Below, in pieces: positions 1 through 10,035 of a stretch of DNA of 64,000 nucleotides. The notes below the pieces were generated by a model. The model had not been told where the DNA came from and ran no database searches. It was given only the letters and a program-made list of their open reading frames with translations. The stretch is from VBDM01 sp964430565 (GTDB lineage Bacteria > Pseudomonadota > Gammaproteobacteria > Burkholderiales > SG8-39), in the NCBI GenBank assembly GCA_964430565.1, contig CAYSFD010000010.1, forward strand, positions 110,813 through 174,812, written 5' to 3'. The stretch's first letter is position 1. Every line of letters begins with the position of its first letter. The position numbers and the translations under genes are program-made.

Positions 1-2
1 CG

Positions 3-1031
3 GGCCTCGTCGAGCGCTTTTGGGCCGACGGCAGGCGCCTCAAGCCGCGCGAGGTCGTTGCCGAATTCGCGCGACATTTGTTCGAGGAACTCGACCTTAT
101 GCGCGAAGCCGCGCATGCAAGCCAGCTTCGCCGCAACTTTCTGGACTCGCCGCTGCTTGCCGTGCCGGAGGTCTACTGGGACTGGTGCACGAGCACCGTC
201 ATGACCATGCAGAGGATGCGCGGCACGCCGGTGAGCCAGGTGGACGAGCTGCGCCGGCAGGGCGTGGACATTCCCAAGCTCGCGCGCATGGGTGTCGAGA
301 TCTTCTTCACGCAGGTGTTTCGCGACGCGTTCTTTCACGCCGACATGCACCCGGGCAACATTCTGGTCACGCCCGAAGGCCGCTATGTGGCGCTCGACTT
401 CGGCATCATGGGCACGCTCACCGAGGTGGACAAGCAGTACCTCGCGCAGAACTTCCTCGGGTTTTTTCAGAGAGACTACGCCCGCGTGGCGCGGGCGCAC
501 CTCGAGGCGGGCTGGGTGCCGGCCGATACGCGAATGGACGAGTTCGAGGGCGCGATTCGAGCCGTGTGCGAGCCGTTCTTCGACCGGCCGCTCAAGGAAA
601 TCTCCTTCGGACGGGCGCTGCTGCGGCTGTTCCAGACTTCGCGCCGTTTCAACGTCGAGATCCAGCCGCAGCTCGTCATGCTGCAGAAGACCCTCCTCAA
701 CATCGAGGGCTTGGGTCGGCAGCTCGACCCCGAACTCGACCTATGGACCACCGCCAAGCCGTTCCTCGAGAACTGGATGCGCGAGCAGGTCGGATTCAAG
801 GGGCTGCTGCGCGCCATCCGCAACGAGGCGCCACACTGGGCGACGATGCTGCCGCAGCTGCCGCGCCTGCTGCATCGCGCGCTCGGCGAGGACCGCATCG
901 GGCGCATCGAGCGCGCGCTCGAAGAGCTGCTTGTGCTCCAGCGGCGGCGCAACCGGCTGATCGGCATTGCCGTGGCGCTGCTCGCGCTGGCGCTCGGATG
1001 GGCCGTGGTTTGGAGTTTCGCTTCGCTATAA
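3..1031 (+). CDS. ubiB: UbiB/ABC1 (AarF) family atypical kinase, 5'-truncated by window edge
   Basis: This is the C-terminal 342 codons of an ABC1/UbiB-family protein; the frame is open from the first bases, so the start lies outside the window. The family supports ubiquinone biosynthesis through an atypical protein-kinase-like fold at the inner membrane. The catalytic-loop motif HADMHPGN is at nt 336-359 and the DFG metal motif (LDFGIMG) at about nt 393-413. A hydrophobic stretch near the C-terminus (RLIGIAVALLALALGWAVVW) fits the family's membrane anchor. The symporter gene starts 8 nt downstream. The family call is firm; the choice of UbiB over another ABC1 paralogue is likely but rests on the fragment only. 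Confidence 0.9.
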   Translation, partial: GLVERFWADGRRLKPREVVAEFARHLFEELDLMREAAHASQLRRNFLDSPLLAVPEVYWDWCTSTVMTMQRMRGTPVSQVDELRRQGVDIPKLARMGVEIFFTQVFRDAFFHADMHPGNILVTPEGRYVALDFGIMGTLTEVDKQYLAQNFLGFFQRDYARVARAHLEAGWVPADTRMDEFEGAIRAVCEPFFDRPLKEISFGRALLRLFQTSRRFNVEIQPQLVMLQKTLLNIEGLGRQLDPELDLWTTAKPFLENWMREQVGFKGLLRAIRNEAPHWATMLPQLPRLLHRALGEDRIGRIERALEELLVLQRRRNRLIGIAVALLALALGWAVVWSFASL

Positions 1032-1039
1032 TCCGCGCA

Positions 1040-2503
1040 ATGCTGATCGCGTTCGTCGTCCTGTACCTCGTCGTCTCGATCGCCATCGGGCTGTGGGCGG
1101 CAAAGCGTGTCCACAATTCCAGGGACTACCTCGTCGCCGGGCGCAGCCTGCCGCTGTATATCACCACCGCCACGGTCTTCGCCACCTGGTTCGGCGCGGA
1201 AACCGTGCTCTCGGTCTCGGCGACTTTCGCCAAGGACGGACTGGGCGGCATCGTCGCCGATCCGTTCGGATCGTCCTTCTGCCTGGTATTCGTCGCCTTG
1301 TTCTTCGCCCGGCATTTCTACAGGATGGACCTGCTCACCATCGGCGACTTCTATCGCAAGCGCTACAACAAGCCGGTGGAAGTGATCACGAGCCTCGCGA
1401 TCACCGCGTCCTATCTCGGCTGGACCTCGGCCCAGCTGACGGCGCTCGGGCTCGCGTTCTCGGTGCTGTCCGGAGGGGCCATCTCGCTCAACACCGGCAT
1501 CGTGATCGGCGCCGCGATCGTGCTCGGCTACACGATCTGGGGCGGCATGTGGTCGGTGGCGCTGACCGACCTGTTCCAGTCGGTGACGATAATCGTGGGG
1601 CTGCTCTTCGTCGCCTGGCTGGTCGGAGACATGGCGGGGGGCACGGGCAAGGTCGTCGCGGCCGCGAGCGAAGCGGGGAAATTCCAGTTCTGGCCCCGCG
1701 GCGACGCAAAAGAATGGCTTGCCTTCGCCGCCGCCTGGCTTACCCTAGCGATCGGCTCCATCCCCCAGCAGGACGTGTTTCAGCGCGTCACTTCGGCGAA
1801 AGACGAGAGGACCGCCGTCCGCGGATCGTTGCTCGGCGGCCTGATCTACTTCTCTTTCGCCTTCGTGCCGATCTTCATCGCCTATTCGGCGTTATTGATC
1901 GACCCGTCGATGGAAAAGCTTTTCGCCGACCCGGACGCGCGCGAGGTGCAGCGCATCCTTCCCAACCTCATTCTCGAGCGCACGCCGGTGTGGGCGCAGG
2001 TGATGTTCTTCGGCGCGCTGCTCTCGGCGATCCTCTCGACCGCGAGCGGCGCGCTGATCGCGCCCACCGCGATCTGCACCGAGAACGTGCTGCGCCCCTT
2101 CTTTCCGCACATGAGCGACCGCCAGTTCATGCTCACCTTGCGCATCGTCCTGGTGGCCTTCACGCTGGCGGCGCTGCTGTTCGCGCTCAATTCCAGGAGC
2201 ACCATGTACGAGATGGTGCAGAACGCCTACAAGGTCACGCTCGTCGGGGCATTCGTCCCGCTCGCCGCCGGCATCTACTGGAAGCGCGCGAACATCGGCG
2301 GCGCAATCATGTCGATCGTGCTCGGGCTTTCTTCCTGGGGGGCCATGGAGGTCTGGGGTGGCGAGAGCATGTGGCCGGCGCAGCTGGTGGGCTTGAGCTT
2401 TGCGATTGCCGGCATGCTCGTAGGGTCGCTCGTAACGAGAGTGCCGGGGCACACCGATGCCGCCCTCGCGCCGCATCACGCACAGACCGGCGGGCAGCGG
2501 TGA
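1040..2503 (+). CDS. Sodium/solute symporter (SSS) family transporter
   Basis: A 487-residue polytopic membrane protein with the sodium:solute symporter layout. It has the early motif SRDYLVAGRSLP, then ATWFGAETVLS, a long run of hydrophobic helices through residue ~475, and IGSIPQQDVFQRVTSAKD in the middle, typical of this family. The ATG at 1040 follows the ubiB stop by 8 nt, and a TATAAT sequence lies at 1027-1032, so it may have its own promoter as well as read-through. A frame open upstream of this ATG is antisense-like filler over ubiB and was not used. The substrate cannot be read from the sequence; sugars, amino acids and carboxylates are all possible for this family. Confidence 0.9.
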   Translation: MLIAFVVLYLVVSIAIGLWAAKRVHNSRDYLVAGRSLPLYITTATVFATWFGAETVLSVSATFAKDGLGGIVADPFGSSFCLVFVALFFARHFYRMDLLTIGDFYRKRYNKPVEVITSLAITASYLGWTSAQLTALGLAFSVLSGGAISLNTGIVIGAAIVLGYTIWGGMWSVALTDLFQSVTIIVGLLFVAWLVGDMAGGTGKVVAAASEAGKFQFWPRGDAKEWLAFAAAWLTLAIGSIPQQDVFQRVTSAKDERTAVRGSLLGGLIYFSFAFVPIFIAYSALLIDPSMEKLFADPDAREVQRILPNLILERTPVWAQVMFFGALLSAILSTASGALIAPTAICTENVLRPFFPHMSDRQFMLTLRIVLVAFTLAALLFALNSRSTMYEMVQNAYKVTLVGAFVPLAAGIYWKRANIGGAIMSIVLGLSSWGAMEVWGGESMWPAQLVGLSFAIAGMLVGSLVTRVPGHTDAALAPHHAQTGGQR

Positions 2504-2569
2504 GATCAACGGGCTGAATACATGAAAAAAGCAGGGATTTCTATCGCTACAGCGAGCGCCAATGTGACA

Positions 2570-2603
2570 CTGTAACGTTACTGCAACAAAGCATCCGTAG
2601 ACT
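2570..2603 (+). promoter_or_regulatory. Candidate Pho box and -10 element upstream of pstS
   Basis: Two 7-base direct repeats, CTGTAAC (2570-2576) and CTGCAAC (2581-2587), start exactly 11 bases apart, the spacing of PhoB half-sites (consensus CTGTCAT). A TAGACT hexamer at 2598-2603 sits about ten bases further on, where a -10 box belongs when the Pho box replaces the -35. The next gene is pstS, and phoB lies in the same cluster. The match is by eye; binding is inferred. Confidence 0.7.
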
Positions 2604-2631
2604 GCGCTCCAACACTTAAAGGAGAAAGCAG

Positions 2632-3630
2632 ATGAAATCCCAGAAACTCGTAGTAGCTCTATTGCTGACCGGCGCGGCGATGTTACTTCCGCAGGCGGGC
2701 CACGCCCAGATCGTCAAGGTGGACGGCTCGAGCACGGTCTATCCCATTACCGAGGCGGTGGCCGAGGAGTTCCAGAAAGCGAAGAAGAACCTGATCAAGG
2801 TCACCGTCGGCATTTCCGGTACCGGCGGCGGCTTCAAGAAATTCTGCCGCGGCGAAATCGACGTTTCCGACGCCTCCCGCCCCATCCTGAAGAAGGAAAT
2901 GGAGGAATGCAGGGCGGCCGGCATCGAGTACATCGAGCTGCCGGTGGCGTTCGACGCGCTCACCGTGGTGATCAACCCGAAGAACAGCTTTCTGAAGAGC
3001 ATCACAGTCGAGGAGTTGAAGAAGATGTGGGAACCCGGCGCGCAAGGCAAGGTCACGCGCTGGAACCAGATCAACCCGGCCTGGCCGAATGCGCCGATCA
3101 AGCTGTTCGGACCGGGCGCCGACTCCGGCACCTTCGACTACTTCACCGAAGCGGTCGTCGGCAAGTCCAAGTCGAGCCGCGGCGACTTCACCGCCTCCGA
3201 GGATGACAACGTGCTGGTCCAAGGCGTCGCGCGCGACGTGAACGCGCTCGGCTACTTCGGCTTCGCCTACTACGTGGAGAACAAGGACAAGCTGAAGGCC
3301 GTGCCGATCATCGAGAAGCCGGGCATGCCCGCGGTCGAGCCGTCGATGGAGACCGTGCTCAAGGGCACCTACCAGCCGCTGGCGCGGCCGATCTTCATCT
3401 ACGTCAGCGTGAAGTCGCTCGGCAAGCCCGAAGTGAAGGAATTCATCGAGTACTACATGAGGAACGGATCGAAGCTTTCGAAGGAAGTAAAGTACGTGCC
3501 GCTGCCGGACTCCGCCTACAAGACCGCCTGGGCGCACGTGCTCCAGATGAAGAAAGGCACGGTGTTCGGCGGCGTAGCCGAAGTCGGCGTGACCATCGAG
3601 GAACTGCTCAGGCGCGAGGGCAGGCTCTGA
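2632..3630 (+). CDS. pstS: Phosphate ABC transporter substrate-binding protein PstS
   Basis: A 332-residue periplasmic phosphate-binding protein. Residues 1-25 form a signal peptide ending in GHA-Q. The mature start, VDGSSTVYPITEAVAEEF, and the later GISGTGGGFKKFCRGE and GADSGTFDYFTE stretches are the phosphate-contacting loops of the PstS family. The start is set by AAGGAGAA about eight bases upstream and by the signal peptide. It is the first gene of the pst operon, follows a Pho box, and delivers phosphate to PstC/PstA. The ~68-nt gap to pstC is the widest in pstSCAB, which may let pstS be made in excess. Confidence 0.97.
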   Translation: MKSQKLVVALLLTGAAMLLPQAGHAQIVKVDGSSTVYPITEAVAEEFQKAKKNLIKVTVGISGTGGGFKKFCRGEIDVSDASRPILKKEMEECRAAGIEYIELPVAFDALTVVINPKNSFLKSITVEELKKMWEPGAQGKVTRWNQINPAWPNAPIKLFGPGADSGTFDYFTEAVVGKSKSSRGDFTASEDDNVLVQGVARDVNALGYFGFAYYVENKDKLKAVPIIEKPGMPAVEPSMETVLKGTYQPLARPIFIYVSVKSLGKPEVKEFIEYYMRNGSKLSKEVKYVPLPDSAYKTAWAHVLQMKKGTVFGGVAEVGVTIEELLRREGRL

Positions 3631-3698
3631 TTCAGACGACCCCTCCGCGGATTGGCCCCGGGCAGGAGCTCTTGTCATAATCCGGAGAATCCGCTTTC

Positions 3699-4652
3699 AT
3701 GTCCGTCCCCGCCCCGAGCGCATCCCTGCCCGCAATGGTCCCCGTCACTCCCCGCGCACGCTTTGCGGCGCGGCGCACGCGCATCATCCGCGAGCGGATC
3801 ATCGAATCGGTCCTGTTCCTCGCGGCGCTGGTGTCGGTGTTCACCACCGTCGGAATCGTCACCATCCTGGTCAAGGAGTCGGTGGTGTTCTTCCAGCAGG
3901 TATCGATCGTCGACTTCCTCACCGATACCCAGTGGACGCCGTTATTCGACGACGCCCACTTTGGCATCATGGTGCTGCTGTCGGGCACGATCACGAGTTC
4001 GCTTGTCGCGCTGGCGATCGCGATTCCGCTGGGAACGGTCATCGCCATCTATCTCTCGGAGTTCGCGCCGTTCAAGCTGCGTGAAGTGGCGAAACCTTTT
4101 CTCGAGCTGCTGGGCGGGGTGCCGACAATAGTCTACGGTTATTTTGCACTGCTTTTCGTCACGCCCCTGCTGCAGTACTTCTATCCCGAGCTGCCCGGAT
4201 TCAACCTGCTCTCGGCGGGGATCGTTATGGGGATCATGATCGTCCCCTACGTGAGTTCCATCAGCGAGGACGCGATGCGCGCGGTGCCCATGAGCCTGCG
4301 CGAAGGCTCCTACGCGATGGGGGCGACGCGCTACCAGACCGCGACCCGGGTAGTAGTGCCCGCGGCGATCTCGGGCATTGCCGCCGCCTATATTCTCGGC
4401 ATCTCGCGCGCGGTCGGCGAGACCATGATCCTCGCGGTCGCTGCCGGCATGCAGCCCAACCTGACTTTCAATCCGCTCGAGCCCGCGGCGACCATCACCG
4501 CCTACATCGTGCAGGTGGCCCTCGGCGACCTGCCGCACGGCTCGGTCGGGTATCAGACGATCTTCGCCGCCGGCCTCACGCTGATGTTGTTTACCCTCGC
4601 CTGCAATATCGTCGGACACGCGATGCGCAAGCGCTTCCGCGAGGCCTATTGA
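3699..4652 (+). CDS. pstC: Phosphate ABC transporter permease PstC
   Basis: A 317-residue inner-membrane permease with six predicted helices. It carries the PstC hallmarks LLGGVPTIVYGYFAL in the middle and the cytoplasmic coupling loop (EAA-like) REGSYAMGATRYQT followed by GISRAVGETMILAVAAG. With PstA it forms the channel for phosphate uptake. The start at 3699 (MSVPAPSAS) gives an N-terminal cytoplasmic stretch of ~35 residues before the first helix. It is followed one base later by pstA, so the two are co-translated. Confidence 0.97.
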   Translation: MSVPAPSASLPAMVPVTPRARFAARRTRIIRERIIESVLFLAALVSVFTTVGIVTILVKESVVFFQQVSIVDFLTDTQWTPLFDDAHFGIMVLLSGTITSSLVALAIAIPLGTVIAIYLSEFAPFKLREVAKPFLELLGGVPTIVYGYFALLFVTPLLQYFYPELPGFNLLSAGIVMGIMIVPYVSSISEDAMRAVPMSLREGSYAMGATRYQTATRVVVPAAISGIAAAYILGISRAVGETMILAVAAGMQPNLTFNPLEPAATITAYIVQVALGDLPHGSVGYQTIFAAGLTLMLFTLACNIVGHAMRKRFREAY

Positions 4653-4653
4653 C

Positions 4654-5570
4654 ATGCAAACCCGGGATCTCGCCGCCATCCGCAAACTGATCGCCGCGCA
4701 CAAGCGCTGGGACGCGGTCTTCGGCGTCTTCGGGCTGCTCTGCCTCATGGTGGGTGTGCTCGCCTTCGCCTCGCTCTTCGCTGACATGGCCATCAGGGGC
4801 TTCGACCGTCTCGAATGGTCGTTTTTCACGTCGTTCCCGTCGCGGCGCGCGGCAGACGCCGGAATCCTTTCCGCCTGGGTCGGCTCGACGCTGGTGATGG
4901 CGGTCACCGCTTTCGTCGCCGTGCCGATCGGGGTCGCCGCAGGCGTCTATCTCGAGGAGTACGCGCCAAGGAACTGGATGACCGACATCATCGAGATCAA
5001 CATCACCAACCTCGCCGGCGTCCCCTCCATCGTGTACGGCCTGCTCGCGCTAGGCCTGTTCGTGTATCAGTTCGGCTTGGGCCAGAGCATCCTCTCGGCC
5101 GGCCTGACGCTCGCGCTCCTGATCCTGCCGGTCGTGATCGTCGCGACGCGCGAGGCGATCCGCTCGATCCCGCAGCACATCCGCGAAGCGTCGTACGCTC
5201 TGGGCGCGACGCAGTGGCAAACCGTGCGGTACCACATCCTGCCGTATTCCCTGGCGGGCATCCTCACCGGGATGATCATCGGCATGGCGCGCGCCATCGG
5301 CGAGACCGCACCCATCATCACCATCGGCGCGCTCACCTTCATCGCCTTCCTTCCGCCCGCTCCCGTCTCGGCCGAACCGCCGTATTTGAGCTTCGAGTGG
5401 CTGATGTCGCCGTTCACGGTGATGCCGATCCAGGTGTTCAACTGGACTTCCCGCCCCGAGGCAGCGTTCCAGGCGAACGCGGCCGCGGCGGGTTTCGTGC
5501 TCGTATTCATGACGCTGGCGATGAATGGCCTCGCGATTTGGCTGCGCTACCGCTTGCGCAAGAACATCAA

Positions 5571-5577
<7 letters not shown>
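4654..5577 (+). CDS. pstA: Phosphate ABC transporter permease PstA
   Basis: A 307-residue permease, partner of PstC. It contains the PstA motif NLAGVPSIVYGLLALGLF, the coupling loop REASYALGATQWQT, and GMARAIGETAPIITIGA. Six hydrophobic helices are evident. It begins two bases after the pstC stop and ends overlapping the likely pstB start, which fits a tightly coupled operon. The C-terminus (RYRLRKNIKW) is basic and cytoplasmic, as usual for PstA. Confidence 0.97.
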
Positions 5578-6398
<821 letters not shown>

Positions 6399-6412
6399 AC
6401 GGGAGCGGCGGC

Positions 6413-7105
6413 ATGGGCAGCGAACACCTTTCCAAACAGTACGACAACGACCTCGAGACCTTGCGCTCCAGCGTCCTGCAGATGGGCGGTTTGGTGGAAT
6501 CGCAGATCCGCAGCGCGATCGAGGCGTTCGCCTCGGGAAGCCCGGAGCTCATCAACCAGGTCGTCGCCGCGGAATTCCGCGTGGACGAATACGAGGTCAA
6601 CATCGACAACAACTGCAGCCACGTTATCGTGAAGCGCCAGCCGGCAGCGGGCGACTTGCGGCTCATCATGGCCGTCATGAAGACGGTGACCGACCTGGAG
6701 CGGATCGGCGATGAGGCCGAAAAGATTGCGCGCATGTCAAAGCAGATTCACGAGCGCGGAAAGGCGGAGCTGAACAGCTCTGCGAATATCCGCCACGCCG
6801 CGGACATCGCCATCGGCATGCTGCGCCAGGCGCTGGACGCATTTGCACGGCTCGATGCAGGCGAGGCAGCCAAGGTGATTCGCAAGGATCTCGCCATCGA
6901 CAACGAGTTCCGCTCTATCCTGCGCCAACTCATCACTTTCATGATGGAGGATCCACGCACGATCTCGACCGCGCTCGAGGTCGTGTGGATCGCCAAAGCT
7001 ATCGAGCGCATCGGCGATCATGCGAAGAACATCGCCGAGGAAGTGATCTACATCGTTAAGGGCACCGATATCCGTCACACCAGGTTCGTCGAGACCGAAC
7101 AGTAG
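6413..7105 (+). CDS. phoU: Phosphate signalling regulator PhoU
   Basis: A 230-residue all-helical protein made of two PhoU domains. Metal-binding-type repeats are visible in each half: DLERIGDEAEKIARM and IERIGDHAKNIAEEV. PhoU links the Pst transporter to PhoR, keeping PhoB unphosphorylated when phosphate is plentiful. It begins 14 nt after pstB with a GGGAGCGG stretch as a possible ribosome site and lies between the transporter and phoB, as its role predicts. Confidence 0.97.
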   Translation: MGSEHLSKQYDNDLETLRSSVLQMGGLVESQIRSAIEAFASGSPELINQVVAAEFRVDEYEVNIDNNCSHVIVKRQPAAGDLRLIMAVMKTVTDLERIGDEAEKIARMSKQIHERGKAELNSSANIRHAADIAIGMLRQALDAFARLDAGEAAKVIRKDLAIDNEFRSILRQLITFMMEDPRTISTALEVVWIAKAIERIGDHAKNIAEEVIYIVKGTDIRHTRFVETEQ

Positions 7106-7157
7106 ACGAGACATATCGGAGGAGCGCGCCTGGGCAAGCGAGAAGGGTTGAATCCAG

Positions 7158-7850
7158 ATGAGCGGAGCCATCCTCGTGGTCGAAGACGAGCCGGCGATCC
7201 AGGAGCTGATCGCGGTCAACCTCGAGCACGCCGGCCACCGGGTCCTGCGCGCGGCCAATGTCCCCGAAGCTCAAGCGCTGGTCCGCGAGGTCCTGCCGGA
7301 CCTGGTGCTCCTCGATTGGATGCTTCCCGGCACTCCGGGTTTGAATTTTGCCCGCCAGTTGCGCGCCGACCAACGCACCAAGGACATCCCGATCATCATG
7401 CTGACCGCGCGTGCCCAGGAGCAGGACATGATCGCGGGGCTGGAGGGCGGCGCCGACGACTATGTGACCAAGCCCTTCTCGCCGCGGGAGCTGCTCGCGC
7501 GGATTAAGGCCGTGATGAGGCGCCGCGCGCCGCAGCTCACCGACGAGATCGTCGAGATCGCAGGCCTAAAGCTCGACCCGGCCGCGCATCGCGTCAGCTC
7601 GGCGGACGCCAGCATCGAACTGGGGCCGACTGAGTTCCGGATGCTGCATTTCTTCATGACCCATACCGAACGCGTCTACAGCCGCGCGCAGCTGCTCGAT
7701 AAAGTGTGGGGCGATCACGTCTTCGTCGGGGGGCGCACGGTGGACGTGCACATTCGCCGCTTGCGACAAGCGCTCGAAGCCACGGGCCACGACCGCCTTG
7801 TCGAAACGGTGCGCGGCACCGGCTACCTATTCCGGCGCGCCTCGCCATAG
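7158..7850 (+). CDS. phoB: Phosphate regulon response regulator PhoB
   Basis: A 230-residue OmpR/PhoB-type regulator. The receiver domain (1-~120) has acidic residues E9 and D10, the phospho-acceptor D53 in LVLLDWMLPG, T83, and K105 in YVTKPFSPRE. The C-terminal winged helix includes GPTEFRMLHFFM and DVHIRRLRQALE, with the final RGTGYLFR. It binds Pho boxes, such as the one proposed upstream of pstS. phoR begins just after the phoB stop. The frame used for phoR runs on open into the end of phoB, but its start is placed downstream. Confidence 0.97.
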   Translation: MSGAILVVEDEPAIQELIAVNLEHAGHRVLRAANVPEAQALVREVLPDLVLLDWMLPGTPGLNFARQLRADQRTKDIPIIMLTARAQEQDMIAGLEGGADDYVTKPFSPRELLARIKAVMRRRAPQLTDEIVEIAGLKLDPAAHRVSSADASIELGPTEFRMLHFFMTHTERVYSRAQLLDKVWGDHVFVGGRTVDVHIRRLRQALEATGHDRLVETVRGTGYLFRRASP

Positions 7851-7873
7851 AACTCGGAGCCCCAGGCGAAACC

Positions 7874-9199
7874 GTGATTGAGCTCTTGGCCCGAACCGTT
7901 TTCATTGCCTTCGGCATTGCGGTTCCCGCTTTTGTCGTCGGCTTTCTTTTCGGCCCGGCTTGGGGCTGGGCTCTGTTCTCAACCGGACTTGCCGCGCTCA
8001 TCGTTCATCACGTCAGGAACCTTCATCGGCTGCGCGAATGGGCGCACCGGTCGCTCGCCGAATCCGTGCCGGAGAGCATCGGTGCTTGGGAAGATGTCTT
8101 TACGCTGCTTTACCGGCGCCAGCGCGGCGAAGTAGGCCGGCGCCGGCAGCTCGCGCGCCTGCTCGCCCGCTCGCGGCGCGCCGGCCGGGCGCTTCCCTAC
8201 GGTCTCGCGATCGTCGACGAGGAATTCCGTATCGTCTGGTGCAACGACTCCTGCGAATCGCACTTCGGCATCGACGCCGAAAGCGACGCCGGCCAGCCGA
8301 TCACCAACCTGGTACGCCAACCCGAATTCGTCGAGTATGTCGTGGCGCGCGATTTTTCCAGTCCGCTCGAGCTGAAAACCACGCGCGCCGATGGGTTGGT
8401 CCTTTCGATCCAGCTCGTGCCCTACGTCGAATCACAGCACTTGCTGCTCTCGCGCGACATCACGCAAGGGATCCGGGTCGAGACCATGCGGCGGGACTTC
8501 GTCGCCAACGTCTCTCATGAGCTGCGCACCCCGCTCACAGTCCTGGTTGGTTTTCTCGAGACGGTGCAGGAGCTGAAGCTCGATCCGGAGCGCTCCCGCG
8601 ACTACTTGAATCTCATGGCCGAACAGGGCAGGCGCATGCAGGGCATCATCGACGATCTGCTGACGCTCTCGACGCTCGAATCGGCGCCCGAGCCGCCGCA
8701 CGAGGAGCGCGTGGACGTGGCCTCGCTGCTTGCCCGGATTCGCGGCGAAACAGAGGCGCTGTCCGCCGGGCGCCATCGGATCGTCCTCGACGTCGAGCCG
8801 GGATTCGATCTGCTCGGGACCGAGTCGGAGATCGCAAGCGCCTTCGGCAACCTCGCGAGCAACGCCGTTCGCTACACACCGGCGGGAGGCGAGGTGCGCG
8901 TCGTGTGGCGGGCCTCGCAGAAGGGCGCGGAATTCGCCATCGAGGACACCGGCCCCGGCATCGAGGCCGAGCACGTCCCGCGGCTTACCGAGCGCTTCTA
9001 CAGAGTCGACCGCGGCCGCTCGCGCGAGACCGGCGGCACGGGTCTGGGACTGGCCATCGTGAAACACGCTCTGGCGCGCCACCAGGCGACGCTCGAAATC
9101 GAGAGCACACCCGGCAAAGGCAGCCGCTTCACCGCGAACTTTCCGGCGCGGCGCGTCGTACCTGCACTGTCACGCGCGGCGAGCGACGCAGTGACCTGA
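7874..9199 (+). CDS. phoR: Phosphate regulon sensor histidine kinase PhoR
   Basis: A 441-residue sensor kinase. Two N-terminal hydrophobic segments (about residues 5-50) are followed by a basic linker and a PAS-like domain (YGLAIVDEEFRIVWCN). The HisKA motif NVSHELRTPLTVLVGF gives phospho-acceptor H215. ATP-binding boxes follow: NLASNAVRYTP (N), EDTGPGIEAEH (G1), GTGLGLAIVKHAL (G2). The chosen start is GTG at 7874, since no ATG fits and the frame upstream overlaps phoB. Length and start match typical PhoR (about 430 residues). It follows phoB by 23 nt. Confidence 0.95.
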   Translation: MIELLARTVFIAFGIAVPAFVVGFLFGPAWGWALFSTGLAALIVHHVRNLHRLREWAHRSLAESVPESIGAWEDVFTLLYRRQRGEVGRRRQLARLLARSRRAGRALPYGLAIVDEEFRIVWCNDSCESHFGIDAESDAGQPITNLVRQPEFVEYVVARDFSSPLELKTTRADGLVLSIQLVPYVESQHLLLSRDITQGIRVETMRRDFVANVSHELRTPLTVLVGFLETVQELKLDPERSRDYLNLMAEQGRRMQGIIDDLLTLSTLESAPEPPHEERVDVASLLARIRGETEALSAGRHRIVLDVEPGFDLLGTESEIASAFGNLASNAVRYTPAGGEVRVVWRASQKGAEFAIEDTGPGIEAEHVPRLTERFYRVDRGRSRETGGTGLGLAIVKHALARHQATLEIESTPGKGSRFTANFPARRVVPALSRAASDAVT

Positions 9200-9390
9200 C
9201 CGCTGGACGTAGCCGGCCCGTGCACGCCGTGAGAAGCGCCGCTCGCGACCGTCCTCTATAGAGTGCAATCGCGGCCAGCACCCGCGCTGTGAAGCCGGCC
9301 GCAGCGCGCACGAACCGCGCACGGCGGCATGCGGTGAACTCGGCTACAATTCGCGCGGCCTGTTTCTCCCCCACTTGCGCGGAGGTCTCC

Positions 9391-10017
9391 ATGTTCGCTC
9401 GCCTGATGCCTCACGAAGGGCGGTTTTTCGATTATTTCACCGAGCATGCGACGCTGATATTGCAGGGCGCCGTCGAGTTGAAGGCCCTCATGGACGACAC
9501 GGCCGAGGCCGAGCGCCGCGCGGCTAATATCAAGAAAATTGAGACGCAGGCCGACATCGTCACCCACCAAACGGTGCAGTTGCTGCATCACACTTTCATC
9601 ACGCCGATAGACCGCGACGAGATCTATCAGCTGATCACCTGCATGGACGACATCCTCGACTTGATGGAGGACGTCTCGCAATGCCTGTTCCTGTACGACA
9701 TCCGCGCCATACCCGAGGAAGCCAAACGCCTCGCCGAGAACTGCGTCGCCTGTGCCGAGAAGGTGAAGGCGGCCGTAGTGCTCCTCCACAACATGTCCAA
9801 CGCCGAACAGATCATCAAGATCTGTCACGAAATCGACCGTCTCGAAACCGACGCCGACCATATCCTGCGCAATGCGATGACCAAGCTGTTCCGCAGCGAG
9901 CCGGATACGCGCGAGCTGATCAAGCTGAAAGAGATCTACGAGCATCTGGAGACCGTCAGCGACAAGTGCGAGGACGTCGCCAACATCATCGAAGGCATCG
10001 TCATCGAGAATTCCTGA
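9391..10017 (+). CDS. DUF47 (PhoU-like) family protein, probable Pit accessory
   Basis: A 208-residue helical protein of the DUF47/TIGR00153 family, which is related to PhoU and is usually encoded beside Pit transporters. It has paired acidic motifs IETQADIVTHQTV and LETDADHILRNAM, plus SDKCEDVANIIEGIV at the C-terminus, all typical of the family. The start is set by GGAGG at 9381-9385, five bases before the ATG. It is 18 nt upstream of pit, so the two are surely an operon. The exact role, probably control of Pit, is family knowledge and inference. Confidence 0.93.
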   Translation: MFARLMPHEGRFFDYFTEHATLILQGAVELKALMDDTAEAERRAANIKKIETQADIVTHQTVQLLHHTFITPIDRDEIYQLITCMDDILDLMEDVSQCLFLYDIRAIPEEAKRLAENCVACAEKVKAAVVLLHNMSNAEQIIKICHEIDRLETDADHILRNAMTKLFRSEPDTRELIKLKEIYEHLETVSDKCEDVANIIEGIVIENS

Positions 10018-10035
10018 TCCGCGGTCCCCGCCCGC

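Noticed and set aside
20..2503. A single 827-codon frame across ubiB and the symporter
   Set aside because: Its first 340 codons are in another frame to ubiB, have no family resemblance and are low-complexity; the real symporter starts at 1040.
3942..4907. Long minus-strand frames antisense to pstC and pstA
   Set aside because: High GC makes long open frames common; the composition is Arg/His rich and the plus-strand genes are clear.
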